NCBI RefSeq assembly: GCF_030433685.1
Contig: NZ_JAROCF010000001.1
Location: 2,728,001-2,792,000, forward strand
Reading direction: 5' to 3'
DNA length: 64,000 nucleotides
Origin: Leifsonia williamsii
GTDB lineage: Bacteria; Actinomycetota; Actinomycetes; Actinomycetales; Microbacteriaceae
The notes under the pieces are model-generated. The model was not told where the DNA came from. It made no database searches and was given only the letters and a program-made list of their open reading frames with translations. Below, in pieces: positions 1-8,700 of this stretch; within the stretch, counting starts at the first letter, position 1; the number at the start of each line of letters is the position of its first letter. Made by a program: the position numbers and the translations under genes.

Positions 1-79
1 GGCGAGGACGAGGATCGGGACACCCGACCATCCTAGTGCTCCGGACGCCGCGGTCAGCGGCTCGAGGGCCTCCCTGTGA
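1..79 (-). other. Window edge: space downstream of the FKBP gene
   Basis: Only 79 bases are visible. On the minus strand an ATG at 30 and a GTG at 22 could start the next gene, preceded by a weak purine-rich stretch, but at most ten codons are inside the window. In many actinobacteria pafB/pafC (WYL regulators) follow at about this place, which is a guess from gene order only. I assign no gene. Confidence 0.3.
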
Positions 80-985
80 TCAGCGGACGCCGAGGATGTC
101 GACCACCCAGGCGGCGGCGGGCACGTTGCCGTTCTCGGGCGCCTCGATGACCACCTGCGAGCCGACCTTCTCGCCGACCAGCGGCTTCAGGATCTCCTGC
201 GGCAGCGCCTGGTTGAGCTGGCTCGCGCCGGTGTCGATGGTGACGATGTCGGGCGTGCCCTGCTGCCAGGTGCTGGTGACGACGTTCTTCTGGTCCCAGC
301 CGACGGCCGTGTAGTGCAGGACGACCTCGCTGTCCTTCTTCACCGTCGCGCCGGAGCCCGCCTTCAGGACCTCGCTGCGGACCTCCTTCGGAGCGCCGCT
401 CTGCGACGGGATGGTCACGCCCGGCTGACCGGTCGGGGCGAGCACGACGGTCGGGAATCCGTTGGCGCTCGGGCGCACAGCGCCGTTCGCGGCCGGGAGG
501 TACGCCTTCAGCACGTCGATGACGATGATGCCGGAGGTGCTCGCTCCGCTGCCGCCCGCGTCCTTCGGCGAGAGCACGATCGCGACGCGCGAGCCGACCG
601 GCACGCACTGCAGGCCCTTGCTGAGGGCGGCGTTGCCGCCGCCGACCGCGAGCGGGAAGGTGTCGCCGGCCTTGTACGAGCTCTGCTGCTGCACCTCGCC
701 GTTCTCGCCGTCGAGGATCGTGTACTGCACTTCGAGCAGCTGCCCCTTGTGCACCTGCTCGCCGGTGCCCTCGCTCACGATGGTGCGCTGCGACGTGGTG
801 GTGTCGATCGGCGTCGGGAGGTCGAAGGTCGGCTTCTCGCCCAGCTTCCCGGTCGCCGAGATCAGGTCGGACGCGGGGCCCGCCTTCAGGGCGTCGCCGC
901 AGTCCGCGTTGGGGTTCGACGAACATCCGGTGAGCGCGACGGCCAGGAGGCCGGCGGCCACGACGAGTGCGGTTGCTCTGCGCAC
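80..985 (-). CDS. FKBP-type peptidyl-prolyl isomerase lipoprotein, two FKBP-like modules
   Basis: A 301-residue exported lipoprotein. Residues 1-21 are a signal peptide ending in the lipobox LTGC, so Cys21 should be lipid-modified and the protein held on the outer face of the membrane. Two FKBP-like domains follow, at about 65-165 and 197-301; both keep the small-beta-sheet pattern around VQYT and LHYT. The family isomerises Xaa-Pro bonds during folding of secreted proteins; whether both modules are active cannot be judged by eye. The start is a GTG with AAAGAGGA a few bases upstream. It follows trmI on the same strand after about 60 bp. The overlapping longer minus-strand frame is a shadow. 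Confidence 0.9.
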   Translation of the reverse strand: MRRATALVVAAGLLAVALTGCSSNPNADCGDALKAGPASDLISATGKLGEKPTFDLPTPIDTTTSQRTIVSEGTGEQVHKGQLLEVQYTILDGENGEVQQQSSYKAGDTFPLAVGGGNAALSKGLQCVPVGSRVAIVLSPKDAGGSGASTSGIIVIDVLKAYLPAANGAVRPSANGFPTVVLAPTGQPGVTIPSQSGAPKEVRSEVLKAGSGATVKKDSEVVLHYTAVGWDQKNVVTSTWQQGTPDIVTIDTGASQLNQALPQEILKPLVGEKVGSQVVIEAPENGNVPAAAWVVDILGVR

Positions 986-1045
986 GGGTCCTCTTTCGAT
1001 GCGATCGGTGGGGGCGCGAGGCGCTCGGCCTCACGAGTGTTCATG

Positions 1046-2062
1046 CTAGTCGACGGGCGGAGCGTCCTCGTCCGCTGCGTCGTCCCGGCCCTTGGCCAGG
1101 TCGGCGCTCGCGGCGGCCTCGCGCATCCGCTTCCGGAGGCTCTTCGGGCTGGACTGGCGCTCGCCGAGGGCGCCCGGGGTCCAGGCCTCGACGTCCTCGT
1201 CGGAGTAGTCCGACTTGGAGGGGCGCCGCTTCAGCTCCGGCAGCACCGTGTCCGGCGCGAGGCGGCGGGCCGTCAGCAGGAAGCCGGTGTGCGCGATCAT
1301 GCGGTGGTCGGGCCGCACGGCCAGGCCCTCCACGTGCCAGCCGCGGACCATGGTCTCGTTCGACTGCGGGTGCGTGTAGTGGCCGGTGGCGCGGATCGCC
1401 TCGGCGACGCGCGAGAGCTGGGTCACGGTAGCGACGTAGCAGAGCACGACGCCGCCCGGCTTGAGCGCCCGCGTGACGACGTCGAGCGTCTCCCACGGCG
1501 CGAGCATGTCGAGCACCACGCGGTCGACGGTGCCCGGCTCGACCGCGGCGGGCAGCGCCTCCTGCAGGTCGCCGACGGTGACGGTCCAGTTCTCGGGGTC
1601 GGCGCCGAGGAAGGTGGCGGCGTTGTCGCGGGCGACGTCGGCGAACTCCTCGCGGCGCTCGAACGAGTGGAGGCGACCCTCCGGCCCGATGGCGCGGAGC
1701 AGCCACAGCGACAGGGCGCCGGAGCCGACGCCCGCCTCCACCACGGTCGCCCCGGGGAAGATGTCGGCGAGGGCGAGGATCTGGGCGGCGTCCTTCGGGT
1801 AGACGATGGCGGCGCCGCGCGGCATCGACATGACGAAGTCGGTGAGCAGCGGGCGGAGCGCGAGGTGCTCCACGCCGGCGTTGTTGGTGACGACCGAGCC
1901 GTCGGGCAGGCCGATGATCGCGTCGTGCTCCAGCACGCCGCGGTGGCTGTGGAACAGCTTGCCGGGCACGAGCGTGATGGTGTTCATCCGGCCCTTGGGC
2001 CCGGTGAGCTGCACGCGGTCGCCCGCGCGGAAGGGGCCGGAGCTGCGGCGGGTCTCGTTCAT
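1046..2062 (-). CDS. trmI: tRNA (adenine-58-N1)-methyltransferase TrmI
   Basis: SAM-dependent class I methyltransferase that makes m1A58 in the T-loop of tRNA. The 338-residue product has the small N-terminal beta domain of the family (about 1-90), motif I EAGVGSG at 109-115 and the catalytic-region motif LDMLAPW near 184-190, all typical of TrmI. A charged tail after about 285 is family-variable. The ATG start overlaps the TGA of the upstream HAD gene, so the two are translationally coupled. In Mycobacterium the orthologue sits beside the Pup-proteasome genes; here an FKBP lipoprotein gene follows instead. Confidence 0.93.
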   Translation of the reverse strand: MNETRRSSGPFRAGDRVQLTGPKGRMNTITLVPGKLFHSHRGVLEHDAIIGLPDGSVVTNNAGVEHLALRPLLTDFVMSMPRGAAIVYPKDAAQILALADIFPGATVVEAGVGSGALSLWLLRAIGPEGRLHSFERREEFADVARDNAATFLGADPENWTVTVGDLQEALPAAVEPGTVDRVVLDMLAPWETLDVVTRALKPGGVVLCYVATVTQLSRVAEAIRATGHYTHPQSNETMVRGWHVEGLAVRPDHRMIAHTGFLLTARRLAPDTVLPELKRRPSKSDYSDEDVEAWTPGALGERQSSPKSLRKRMREAAASADLAKGRDDAADEDAPPVD

Positions 2063-2781
2063 CGGGCCTCGGCCTCCGTCGAAGCGGCGCCTCTCGCGGC
2101 GGCGACGGCGGCGATGTCGTCGGCGGTGCGGCCGGCGAGCGTGTCCCACAGGGTGTGCTCGTCCGATGTGGGAAGCGGGACGATGTGCGGCACGCCGATG
2201 GCGGCGGCGCCGGAGGCGACCGCGGCGGCCAGGCCGACCAGCGAGTCCTCGATGGCGACGGCGTCGCGCGGGTCCACGCCGAGCTGCTCGGCGGCGCGCA
2301 GGTAGGGCTCGGGATGCGGCTTCGGCTGCTCCACCTCGTCGCCGCTGACGATCAGGTCGAAGGCGTCGAACGGGATGTTCTCGACGATCTGCTCGGCCAT
2401 CCGGCGCACGGACATGGTGACGAGCGCCGTACGCACGCCGCGCTCGCGCAGCTCGGAGAGCAGCTCGCGCGCCCCCGGACGCCACGGCACGCCCTCGGTG
2501 GCCAGCTTCTCCTGCACGCGGTCGGTCAGCCGGTGGACGATGTCGTCGGCGGGGAGGTCGACGCCGTGCTCCCGGAGGATCTCGGCGGACGTCCACAGGC
2601 CCTGGCCGACGAGCAGCAGGCCGTCGTCGTGCGTCCATGTGCCGCCGAAGGAGCCGACGAGCTCCTTCTCGGCGGCCATCCAGTACGGCTCGGTGTCGAC
2701 GAGGGTCCCGTCCATGTCCCAGAGGACGGCGGCGGGGAGCCCGGAGGAGGCCGGCACGGCGGCGGAGGTGGGTGGTGTCAC
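2059..2781 (-). CDS. HAD-superfamily hydrolase (beta-phosphoglucomutase/phosphatase-like)
   Basis: A 240-residue HAD phosphatase or phosphoglucomutase-like enzyme. Motif I DMDGTLVD lies at residues 22-29, with the nucleophile Asp22 and the acid/base Asp24; motif II is the LVTMS segment, motif III the Lys in EQPKPHPEPY, and motif IV is IEDSLVG. The helical cap falls between motifs I and II (subclass I cap). Substrate is unknown. The GTG at 2781 is chosen because a TAGACT -10 box ends 8 nt before it, consistent with a leaderless start; TTG at 2790 is an alternative. Its stop overlaps the trmI start. Confidence 0.85.
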   Translation of the reverse strand: MTPPTSAAVPASSGLPAAVLWDMDGTLVDTEPYWMAAEKELVGSFGGTWTHDDGLLLVGQGLWTSAEILREHGVDLPADDIVHRLTDRVQEKLATEGVPWRPGARELLSELRERGVRTALVTMSVRRMAEQIVENIPFDAFDLIVSGDEVEQPKPHPEPYLRAAEQLGVDPRDAVAIEDSLVGLAAAVASGAAAIGVPHIVPLPTSDEHTLWDTLAGRTADDIAAVAAARGAASTEAEAR

Positions 2782-2789
2782 GACGGACA

Positions 2790-2795
2790 AGTCTA
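2790..2795 (-). promoter_or_regulatory. -10 box of the HAD-trmI transcript
   Basis: TAGACT on the minus strand, 8 nt before the GTG at 2781. It is consistent with a leaderless transcript. No clear -35 was found. Confidence 0.45.
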
Positions 2796-2813
2796 TCGGG
2801 ACGGTCGCGGGCC

Positions 2814-2819
2814 TATCCT
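2814..2819 (+). promoter_or_regulatory. -10 box ahead of the PAC2 gene
   Basis: TATCCT on the plus strand, 6 nt before the ATG at 2826 that opens an 11-codon upstream ORF. It lies back to back with the HAD-trmI promoter. Confidence 0.4.
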
Positions 2820-2825
2820 TGAGGG

Positions 2826-2861
2826 ATGGCGGTGACGAGAGGACGAGGTGCAGCCACGTGA
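2826..2861 (+). CDS. Putative 11-residue leaderless upstream ORF (MAVTRGRGAAT)
   Basis: An ATG lies 6 nt after the TATCCT box and opens eleven codons ending in TGA at 2859-2861, overlapping the GTG start of the PAC2 gene by three bases (GTGA). A purine-rich stretch inside the mini-ORF (about 2838-2847) can act as the PAC2 ribosome-binding site. The arrangement fits a short leader ORF coupled to PAC2 translation. It may equally be only a short 5' leader that happens to contain an ATG. Confidence 0.35.
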   Translation: MAVTRGRGAAT

Positions 2862-3799
2862 CTGACGCGAACGGCATCCTGAGCGGTCGCATCCTGGTGG
2901 TGGCCTTCGAAGGCTGGAACGACGCCGGAGAAGCGGCCAGCGGCGCGGTGAGGACGCTCAAGGAGCAGCTCGACGTCGCGCCCATCGCCGAGGTCGACCC
3001 CGAGCTGTACTTCGACTTCCAGTTCAACCGCCCGGTGATCACCGACGACGACGGCCGCCGTCGCCTGATCTGGCCGTCCGCCGTCATGTACGGCCCCGCG
3101 CGGCAGGGCGGCACCCCGGAGGACCTCGCCGGCGACGCCGACCTGACGGTCACCGGCGAGAACGCCGACAACATCTACCTGCTGCTCGGCACCGAGCCCT
3201 CGCGCAGCTGGCGCAGCTTCACGGCCGAGATCATGGACGTCGCGCTCGCCGCCGACATCGGCGTCATCGTCTTCCTCGGCGCGATGCTCGCCGACGTGCC
3301 GCACACCCGGCCGATCTCGGTCTTCGTCTCCAGTGAGAACGCGGGCGTGCGCGCCGAGCTCGGCGTCGAGCGCTCGACGTACGAGGGCCCTGTCGGCATC
3401 CTGAGCGCGCTCGGCGAGGGCGCGGAGGACGTCGGAATCCCCACGGTCACGATCTGGGCCTCCGTGCCGCACTACGTGCACAACGCGCCGAGCCCCAAGG
3501 CGGTGCTGGCGCTGATCGACAAGCTGGAGGAGCTGGTCGACGTGACCATCCCGCGCGGCACGCTCGTCGACGATGCGGCGGCGTGGGAGGCGGGCATCGA
3601 CGCGCTCGCGGCCGACGACGAGGAGATGGCGGCGTACATCCAGCAGCTGGAGCAGGCCCGCGACACCGTCGACTCGCCGGAGGCGAGCGGCGAGGCCATC
3701 GCCCAGGAGTTCGAGCGCTACCTGCGCCGCCGCGACGGCCGGGACGGCCGCGACGGCCCCGGCACCGCACGCGGCCCCGAGGACCCGCGCCGCGGCTGA
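2858..3799 (+). CDS. PAC2 family protein
   Basis: A 313-residue protein of the PAC2 family, named after a eukaryotic proteasome assembly chaperone; bacterial members have no firm function. The N-terminal block ILVVAFEGWNDAGEAA and the central TVTIWASVPHYVHNAPSPKA are the recognisable family blocks; the last about 70 residues are acidic and then Arg/Gly-rich. The GTG start is supported by the upstream purine-rich GAGGACGAGG. In Mycobacterium the homologue (Rv2125) has the same neighbours trmI and mshC. Convergent with mshC, with about 110 bp between them that hold no gene. Confidence 0.88.
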   Translation: MTDANGILSGRILVVAFEGWNDAGEAASGAVRTLKEQLDVAPIAEVDPELYFDFQFNRPVITDDDGRRRLIWPSAVMYGPARQGGTPEDLAGDADLTVTGENADNIYLLLGTEPSRSWRSFTAEIMDVALAADIGVIVFLGAMLADVPHTRPISVFVSSENAGVRAELGVERSTYEGPVGILSALGEGAEDVGIPTVTIWASVPHYVHNAPSPKAVLALIDKLEELVDVTIPRGTLVDDAAAWEAGIDALAADDEEMAAYIQQLEQARDTVDSPEASGEAIAQEFERYLRRRDGRDGRDGPGTARGPEDPRRG

Positions 3800-3909
3800 C
3801 GCACGCCGGTCGAGAACTCCGGTGGTCGCCTCCGGCAACGCGGCGTGTCGCGCGTCCGTCCGGAGAACGGGGCGCGGAGCGGCCGCGACTCCGGAGTTGA
3901 GAGCGCGAG

Positions 3910-5151
3910 CTAGAGGCGGATGCCGAGCAGCGCGTCGATCGCGTCCGGCAGCAGCGGCGTGACCGCGGCGGGCCGCGTGGCGACCCACCGATCGATCGCC
4001 GTCAGCGCGCCGGGCGTGTCGAGGTCGTGCCGCACGGCCGCACGGAGGTGCGCGAGCGCCGTGCGCTCCCGCTCGGCGGCCTCGGCGTCGACCGCGTCGG
4101 CGCGCGTCGCCGTGGCCTCCGTCCAGCGGCGGAGCCGTTCGCTCGCGTCGTCGAGCGCGTCGTCGAACCACTCCCAGTCGTCGCGGTAGTGGTGCGCGAG
4201 CAGCGCGAGGCGGAGCGCGCGCGGGTCGACGCCCTGCTCGCGCAGCCGCGAGACGAGCACGAGGTTGCCGAGCGACTTGCTCATCTTCTCGCCCTGGTAG
4301 GCCACCATCCCCGCGTGGCTGTAGACCCGGGCGAGTGGATGCCCGCTGAGCGCCGCCGCGTGCCCCGCGCTGAGCTCGTGGTGCGGGAAGACGAGGTCGG
4401 AGCCTCCACCCTGCACCGTGAAGTCGCGGCCGAGGTGCATGAGCGCGATCACCGAGCACTCGATGTGCCAGCCCGGGCGGCCCTCCCCCGCCTCCGACGG
4501 CCACGAGGGCTCGCCGGGCCGCGCCGCGCGCCACAGCAGCGGATCGAGCGGGTCGCGCTTGCCCGCGCGGTCGGGGTCGCCGCCGCGCTCGGCCGAGAGG
4601 GCGAGCATCGTCTCTCGGTCGAGACCGCTCTCCTCGCCGAGCACCCAAGCGGTCGACGTCTGCGCGGCGGCGATGTCGAAGTACACGTCGTCCTCGACGC
4701 GGTACGCCAGATCGCGGTCGAGCAGGATGCGCGTGGCACGGCCGATCTGCTCGATCACCTCGGTGACGGCCGCGTAGTCCTCGGGCGGGAGGATGCGGAG
4801 GCTCTCCATGTCGTCCCGGAACAGCTGCACCTGCTCCTGCGCCAGCTCCCGCCAGTCGACGCCGGTCTGCGCGGCGCGCTCCAGCAGCGGGTCGTCGACG
4901 TCGGTGACGTTCTGCGCGTAGTGCACGCGGTATCCGGCGTCGAGCCAGACCCGCTGCAGCGTGTCGAATGCGAGGTAGGTGGCGGCGTGGCCGAGGTGCG
5001 TGGCGTCGTACGGCGTGATGCCGCAGACGTAGAGGCGCGCGACGTCGTCGGGTCGCGCCTCCACCAGCAGGCCGGTCGCCGTGTCGTGCAGCAGCGGTGC
5101 GATGCCGTCACCGGGGACGCGCGGGATGTCGGGACGGTTCCAGGACTGCAT
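3910..5151 (-). CDS. mshC: L-cysteine:glucosaminyl-inositol ligase MshC (mycothiol synthesis)
   Basis: ATP-dependent ligase that joins L-cysteine to GlcN-Ins, the third enzymatic step of mycothiol synthesis in the cytoplasm. The 413-residue length matches the family. It descends from cysteinyl-tRNA synthetase: zinc-ligand Cys43 in the diagnostic [13 protein letters not shown] block, the HIGH-like HLGH at 52-55, a second zinc site around WHIECS, and KMSKS near residue 290. CGITPYD rather than the CysRS CGPTVYD separates it from true CysS. The ATG at 5151 lies 5 bp after the uppP stop, so the two are probably one transcript. It implies that the organism uses mycothiol. Confidence 0.96.
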   Translation of the reverse strand: MQSWNRPDIPRVPGDGIAPLLHDTATGLLVEARPDDVARLYVCGITPYDATHLGHAATYLAFDTLQRVWLDAGYRVHYAQNVTDVDDPLLERAAQTGVDWRELAQEQVQLFRDDMESLRILPPEDYAAVTEVIEQIGRATRILLDRDLAYRVEDDVYFDIAAAQTSTAWVLGEESGLDRETMLALSAERGGDPDRAGKRDPLDPLLWRAARPGEPSWPSEAGEGRPGWHIECSVIALMHLGRDFTVQGGGSDLVFPHHELSAGHAAALSGHPLARVYSHAGMVAYQGEKMSKSLGNLVLVSRLREQGVDPRALRLALLAHHYRDDWEWFDDALDDASERLRRWTEATATRADAVDAEAAERERTALAHLRAAVRHDLDTPGALTAIDRWVATRPAAVTPLLPDAIDALLGIRL

Positions 5152-5156
5152 CCGGT

Positions 5157-6020
5157 TCAGGCCGCCAGCACGCCGGTGGCGAGCAGGATCATCAGCAGCA
5201 CGCCGAGCGCGATGCGGTAGATGACGAACGGCAGGAAGCTGCGCCGCGAGATGTAGCCCATGAAGAACGCGATCACGAGCAGGCCGACGACGAAGGCCAC
5301 GGCGGTGGCGGCGGCGGTCTCGACCGGGCCGAACACCTCCGGCGCGCACGAGCCGGCGGCCGCTGCCGCCTGCGAGCACGGCTCCTTGACGGCCTTGTAG
5401 AGCTGGTAGAGCCCGCTGCCGAACACGGCGGGGATCGCGAGGAGGAACGAGTAGCGCGCAGCGGCCCGGCGCTGGTAGCCCATGAACAGACCGGCGGTGA
5501 TCGTGCCGCCCGAGCGCGAGACGCCGGGGATCAGCGCGAGCGCCTGCGCGAAGCCGAAGATGATGCCGTGACCCCAGGTGAGGTCGCGCAGCCGCCGGGT
5601 CTTGGCGCCCACCCAGTCGGCGATGCCGAGCAGGATGCCGAACACGATCAGAGTGGTGGCGACGATCCACAGCGAGCGGAAGGTCGTCTCGATCGCGTTC
5701 TGGAAGAACAGCCCGAGCACCACGATCGGCACGCTGCCGATGATGACCAGCCAGCCCATCCTGGCGTCGGGATCGTTGCGCGGGATGCGGCCGAACAGCG
5801 CCAGGAACCAGCGCGACACGATCCGCGCGATGTCGCGCCAGAAGTACAGCAGCACGGCCGCCTCGGTGCCGAGCTGGATGATCGCGGTGAACTGCGCGCC
5901 CGGGTCGGCGCCGGTGCCGAGCAGCTCTCCGACGATGCGGATGTGGGCGCTCGACGAGATCGGCAGGAACTCGGTGAGTCCCTGGACGAGCCCGAGGATG
6001 AGGGCGTTGAGGAGGTCCAT
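5157..6020 (-). CDS. uppP: Undecaprenyl-diphosphatase UppP (BacA)
   Basis: Polytopic membrane phosphatase that recycles undecaprenyl-PP to the monophosphate carrier for peptidoglycan and other wall polymers; overproduction gives bacitracin resistance in the family. The 287-residue protein has the two signature blocks: [13 protein letters not shown] near the N terminus with the catalytic Glu, and [10 protein letters not shown] in the middle. About eight hydrophobic segments are visible. GGAAGGG sits before the ATG. It lies between the M20 peptidase and mshC on the same strand, as in Mycobacterium (Rv2136c). Confidence 0.96.
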   Translation of the reverse strand: MDLLNALILGLVQGLTEFLPISSSAHIRIVGELLGTGADPGAQFTAIIQLGTEAAVLLYFWRDIARIVSRWFLALFGRIPRNDPDARMGWLVIIGSVPIVVLGLFFQNAIETTFRSLWIVATTLIVFGILLGIADWVGAKTRRLRDLTWGHGIIFGFAQALALIPGVSRSGGTITAGLFMGYQRRAAARYSFLLAIPAVFGSGLYQLYKAVKEPCSQAAAAAGSCAPEVFGPVETAAATAVAFVVGLLVIAFFMGYISRRSFLPFVIYRIALGVLLMILLATGVLAA

Positions 6021-6059
6021 GCGTCCCTTCCGGAGGTGCTTTCGGTTGGTGCGGGGACG

Positions 6060-7382
6060 TCAGTAGCTGCGCAGCAGGTCGCGCAGGACGGTCCTCCCGA
6101 ACACTAGCGCGTCGAGCGGCACGCGCTCGTCGACGCCGTGGAACATGCCGGGGAAGTCGAGGTCGGCGGGCAGCCGCAGCGGCGCGAATCCGTAGCCGGT
6201 GATCCCCAGCTTGCTGAGCGCCTTGTTGTCCGTGCCGCCCGACAGCAGGTACGGGAGGACAGGGGCTCCGGGGTCGTGGCGGTTCAGCGTGCCGGTGATC
6301 GCGTCGATCAGCTCGCCACCGAACTCCGCCTCAAGGCCGATGTCGCGGTGCATGATCCGCACCTCCACGTCGTCGCCGACGAGCGCCTGCACCTCGGCAA
6401 GCACCGCGTCCTCGTCGCCGGGCAGCGTCCGGATGTCGACCAGGGCCTCCGCGGTGTCGGGGATGACGTTGTGCTTGTAGCCGGCGTCGAGGAGGGTCGG
6501 GTTCGTCGTCGTGCGGAGGGTCGCCGTGATGAACCCCGCGGCGGTCCCGGTCCGCAGCACGATCGCGTCCGGCCCGACCTGCTCCGGATCGACGTCGAGC
6601 AGCCGGCCGACCTCGGCGATCAGCCGGGAGGTGGTCGCGGTCAGCTGCACCGGCCACTCGCGGCGGCCGATGGCGACCACGGCCTCCGCCAGCCGTGTGA
6701 TCGCGTTCTCGGCGATCAGCCGGGAGCCGTGGGCGGCCCGGCCGCGGGCGATCAGCTTGATCCAGACGAGCGACTTCTCACCGGTCTGCAGCAGGTAGGC
6801 GCGCCGGCCCTCCAGGTCGATGGAGTAGCCGCCGACCTCGCTGATGGCCTCCGTCGCGCCGGCGAACAGCTCGGGGTGGTTGTCGACGAGGTGGTGCGAG
6901 CCGCGGCGGCCGCCGTCCTCCTCATCGGCGAACAGGGCGACGACGAGATCGCGCTCGGGCTGCTCCCCCGCCCGGAGGATGTCGCCCACCGCGGACAGGA
7001 TCATCGCGTCCATGTTCTTCATGTCGACCGCGCCCCTGCCCCACAGCAGGCCGTCCTTGACGACGCCGCCGAACGGGTCGACGGTCCAGTTGCGCGGGTC
7101 GGCCGGGACGACGTCGAGGTGGCCGTGGACGACCAGCGCCGGCTTGTCCGGGTTGCGGCCCTCCACCCGTGCCACGACGCTCGTGCGGCCCGGGTCGGAG
7201 TCGAACAGCTGCGGCCTCAGCCCCAGCGCGGCGAGGCGCGCCTCCACGTACTGCGCCGCCTCGGTCTCGCCGTTCGACTTGCCCTCGCCGTAGTTCGTGG
7301 TGTCGAAGCGGATCAGGTCGCGGGCGATGACGGCGGTCTCGTCGAGTTCGCTGCCGTCTGCGGTGGTGGAGGCGTCGGTCAT
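6060..7382 (-). CDS. M20/M25/M40 family metallopeptidase
   Basis: A 440-residue cytoplasmic zinc-dependent amidohydrolase of the M20 group (ArgE/DapE/carboxypeptidase-type). Visible metal-site motifs are [10 protein letters not shown] (zinc His and catalytic Asp), the bridging [11 protein letters not shown]sp, FADEEDGG (catalytic Glu-Glu) and a late [12 protein letters not shown] region; a dimerisation domain occupies the middle. The natural substrate is unknown, and dipeptidase or N-acyl-amino-acid hydrolase roles are both possible. The ATG has GGAGG almost directly in front. The Mycobacterium homologue (Rv2141c) is in the same neighbourhood. Confidence 0.9.
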   Translation of the reverse strand: MTDASTTADGSELDETAVIARDLIRFDTTNYGEGKSNGETEAAQYVEARLAALGLRPQLFDSDPGRTSVVARVEGRNPDKPALVVHGHLDVVPADPRNWTVDPFGGVVKDGLLWGRGAVDMKNMDAMILSAVGDILRAGEQPERDLVVALFADEEDGGRRGSHHLVDNHPELFAGATEAISEVGGYSIDLEGRRAYLLQTGEKSLVWIKLIARGRAAHGSRLIAENAITRLAEAVVAIGRREWPVQLTATTSRLIAEVGRLLDVDPEQVGPDAIVLRTGTAAGFITATLRTTTNPTLLDAGYKHNVIPDTAEALVDIRTLPGDEDAVLAEVQALVGDDVEVRIMHRDIGLEAEFGGELIDAITGTLNRHDPGAPVLPYLLSGGTDNKALSKLGITGYGFAPLRLPADLDFPGMFHGVDERVPLDALVFGRTVLRDLLRSY

Positions 7383-7469
7383 GCCTCCACGCTAACCCGG
7401 CCGCGCGGGCCGCCGCCCCGCCACGCCCGGGATGCGCGGCCGATGTGATTCGGGGGTGCCGTTTCGTGC

Positions 7470-7475
7470 TAATGT
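7470..7475 (+). promoter_or_regulatory. -10 box of the tRNA-Leu gene
   Basis: TAATGT lies about 40 nt before the tRNA 5' end, leaving a short 5' trailer to be removed by RNase P. No convincing -35 hexamer is seen. Confidence 0.45.
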
Positions 7476-7516
7476 CTTTCTTCGGCAGCCGGGAACACCG
7501 GAAGCCGGGATCACCT

Positions 7517-7601
7517 GTCCGGGTGGCGGAAATGGCAGACGCGCTAGCTTGAGGTGCTAGTGCCCGTATAGGGCGTGGGGGTTCAAGTCCCCCCTCGGAC
7601 A
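7517..7601 (+). tRNA. tRNA-Leu, anticodon GAG
   Basis: Cloverleaf read by eye. The acceptor stem is GTCCGGG (7517-7523) with CTCGGAC (7594-7600), one G-T pair. The anticodon stem is CTAGC/GCTAG with loop TTGAGGT, giving anticodon GAG (reads CUC/CUU). A long variable arm (TGCCC...GGGC) is typical of a class II tRNA, and the T-arm is GGGGG TTCAAGT CCCCC. The genome encodes CCA directly after the discriminator base (7602-7604). Confidence 0.96.
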
Positions 7602-7609
7602 CCAGCAGC

Positions 7610-7644
7610 ACGAAGGCCCCGATCGATACGGTCGGGGCCTTCGT
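7610..7644 (+). terminator. Hairpin terminator after tRNA-Leu
   Basis: A perfect 13-bp stem (7610-7622 with 7632-7644) around a 9-nt loop starts a few bases after the tRNA CCA. The base is followed by a T/C-rich stretch rather than a pure T run. It insulates the tRNA from the downstream transporter gene. Confidence 0.85.
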
Positions 7645-7666
7645 CGTTCCCCCCTTCGGGCATAGT

Positions 7667-8635
7667 GTGACCGCCGTGGCGAAGCCTCCCTCCTCCAGCC
7701 TGTTCACCGTGCTGCTCGCGCTCGGCGCCAACGTGCTCGTCGCGGTGGCCAAGTCGGTCGCCGCGGCCCTCACCGGCTCGGCGTCGATGGTCGCCGAGGC
7801 GGCGCACTCGTGGGCGGACGCCGGCAACGAGGTGTTCCTGCTGCAGGCCGAGCGCTCCTCCGCCAAGCCGAAGGACGACCGGCACCCGGGAGGCTACGGC
7901 CGCGATTCCTACGTCTGGTCGCTGTTCGCCGCGGTCGGCCTCTTCACCGCGGGCGCCGTCGTCTCGATCATGCACGGCGTCTCGCAGCTGGGCGCGGAGG
8001 AGCCGGAGACCGACTACCTCGTCAACTACATCGTGCTCGCGCTGGCGTTCGTCTTCGAGGGGGTGTCGTTCATCCAGTCGCTGCGGCAGGCCCGGTCGGG
8101 CGCGGCGGCGCGCGGCACGGGCACCGTCGAGCACGTGCTCAGCACCTCCAACCCGACCCTGCGGGCCGTGTTCTTCGAGGACGCCGCCGCGCTCGTCGGC
8201 CTGGTCATCGCGTTCCTCGGCGTGCTGCTGCACGAGCTGACCGGCAACGCGGTGTTCGACGCGCTGGGCTCCATCCTGGTCGGCGTGCTGCTGGCGGTCG
8301 TCGCCGTGGTGCTGATCGAGCGCAACCGGCGGTTCCTGCTGGGCGAGCCGGGCTCCGCGCGGGGGCAGGAGGCCGTGCTCACCGCCCTGCTCGAGCATCC
8401 GGAGGTGCAGGCGGTCAGCTACCTGCACCTCGAGTTCGTCGGCCCCGAGCGGCTGTTCGTCGTCGCCGCGGTCGACCTGGTCGGCGACGACCGCGAGTCC
8501 GATGTCGCGGCCGACCTCGCGGCGATCGCCGACGAGCTGGAGCGGGACGTCCGGATCGTGGAGGCCGTGCTGACGCTCTCGCGCCCGGGCGCTCCGTCGC
8601 TGACGCTGCCCGAGGGGGCGACCGCGCGTCTCTAA
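7667..8635 (+). CDS. Cation diffusion facilitator (CDF) family transporter
   Basis: Inner-membrane divalent-metal/proton antiporter of the CDF family; Zn, Fe or Mn specificity is not decidable here. About 322 residues with six hydrophobic segments. Typical CDF features are GSASMVAEAAHSWADAGNEV in TM2 (the HxxxD metal site with its Asp), the KPKDDRHPGGYGRDSY loop after it, and an ED...GL TM5 region; a cytoplasmic C-terminal domain begins near 240. Two GTG codons can start it, 7667 or 7676. A CATAGT -10-like box at 7661-7666 favours a leaderless start at 7676. Confidence 0.9.
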   Translation: MTAVAKPPSSSLFTVLLALGANVLVAVAKSVAAALTGSASMVAEAAHSWADAGNEVFLLQAERSSAKPKDDRHPGGYGRDSYVWSLFAAVGLFTAGAVVSIMHGVSQLGAEEPETDYLVNYIVLALAFVFEGVSFIQSLRQARSGAAARGTGTVEHVLSTSNPTLRAVFFEDAAALVGLVIAFLGVLLHELTGNAVFDALGSILVGVLLAVVAVVLIERNRRFLLGEPGSARGQEAVLTALLEHPEVQAVSYLHLEFVGPERLFVVAAVDLVGDDRESDVAADLAAIADELERDVRIVEAVLTLSRPGAPSLTLPEGATARL

Positions 8636-8700
8636 GGCGCCCGCACAGGCGGGCGGAGTTGCGGTCACCTTCCGGCCGCATCCCGCGCCACACTGGGGGC

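Noticed and set aside
1..30. Possible start of a minus-strand gene (ATG at 30 or GTG at 22), perhaps pafB
   Set aside because: Too few codons are visible to identify anything; gene order alone is not enough.
54..1034. Long minus-strand Arg-rich open frame over the FKBP gene
   Set aside because: Frame shadow in GC-rich DNA. The overlapping frame encodes a lipoprotein with a lipobox and FKBP domains.
3800..3909. Inverted pair AACTCCGG...CCGGAGTT between PAC2 and mshC
   Set aside because: The arms are short and about 70 nt apart, so a hairpin terminator is not convincing.
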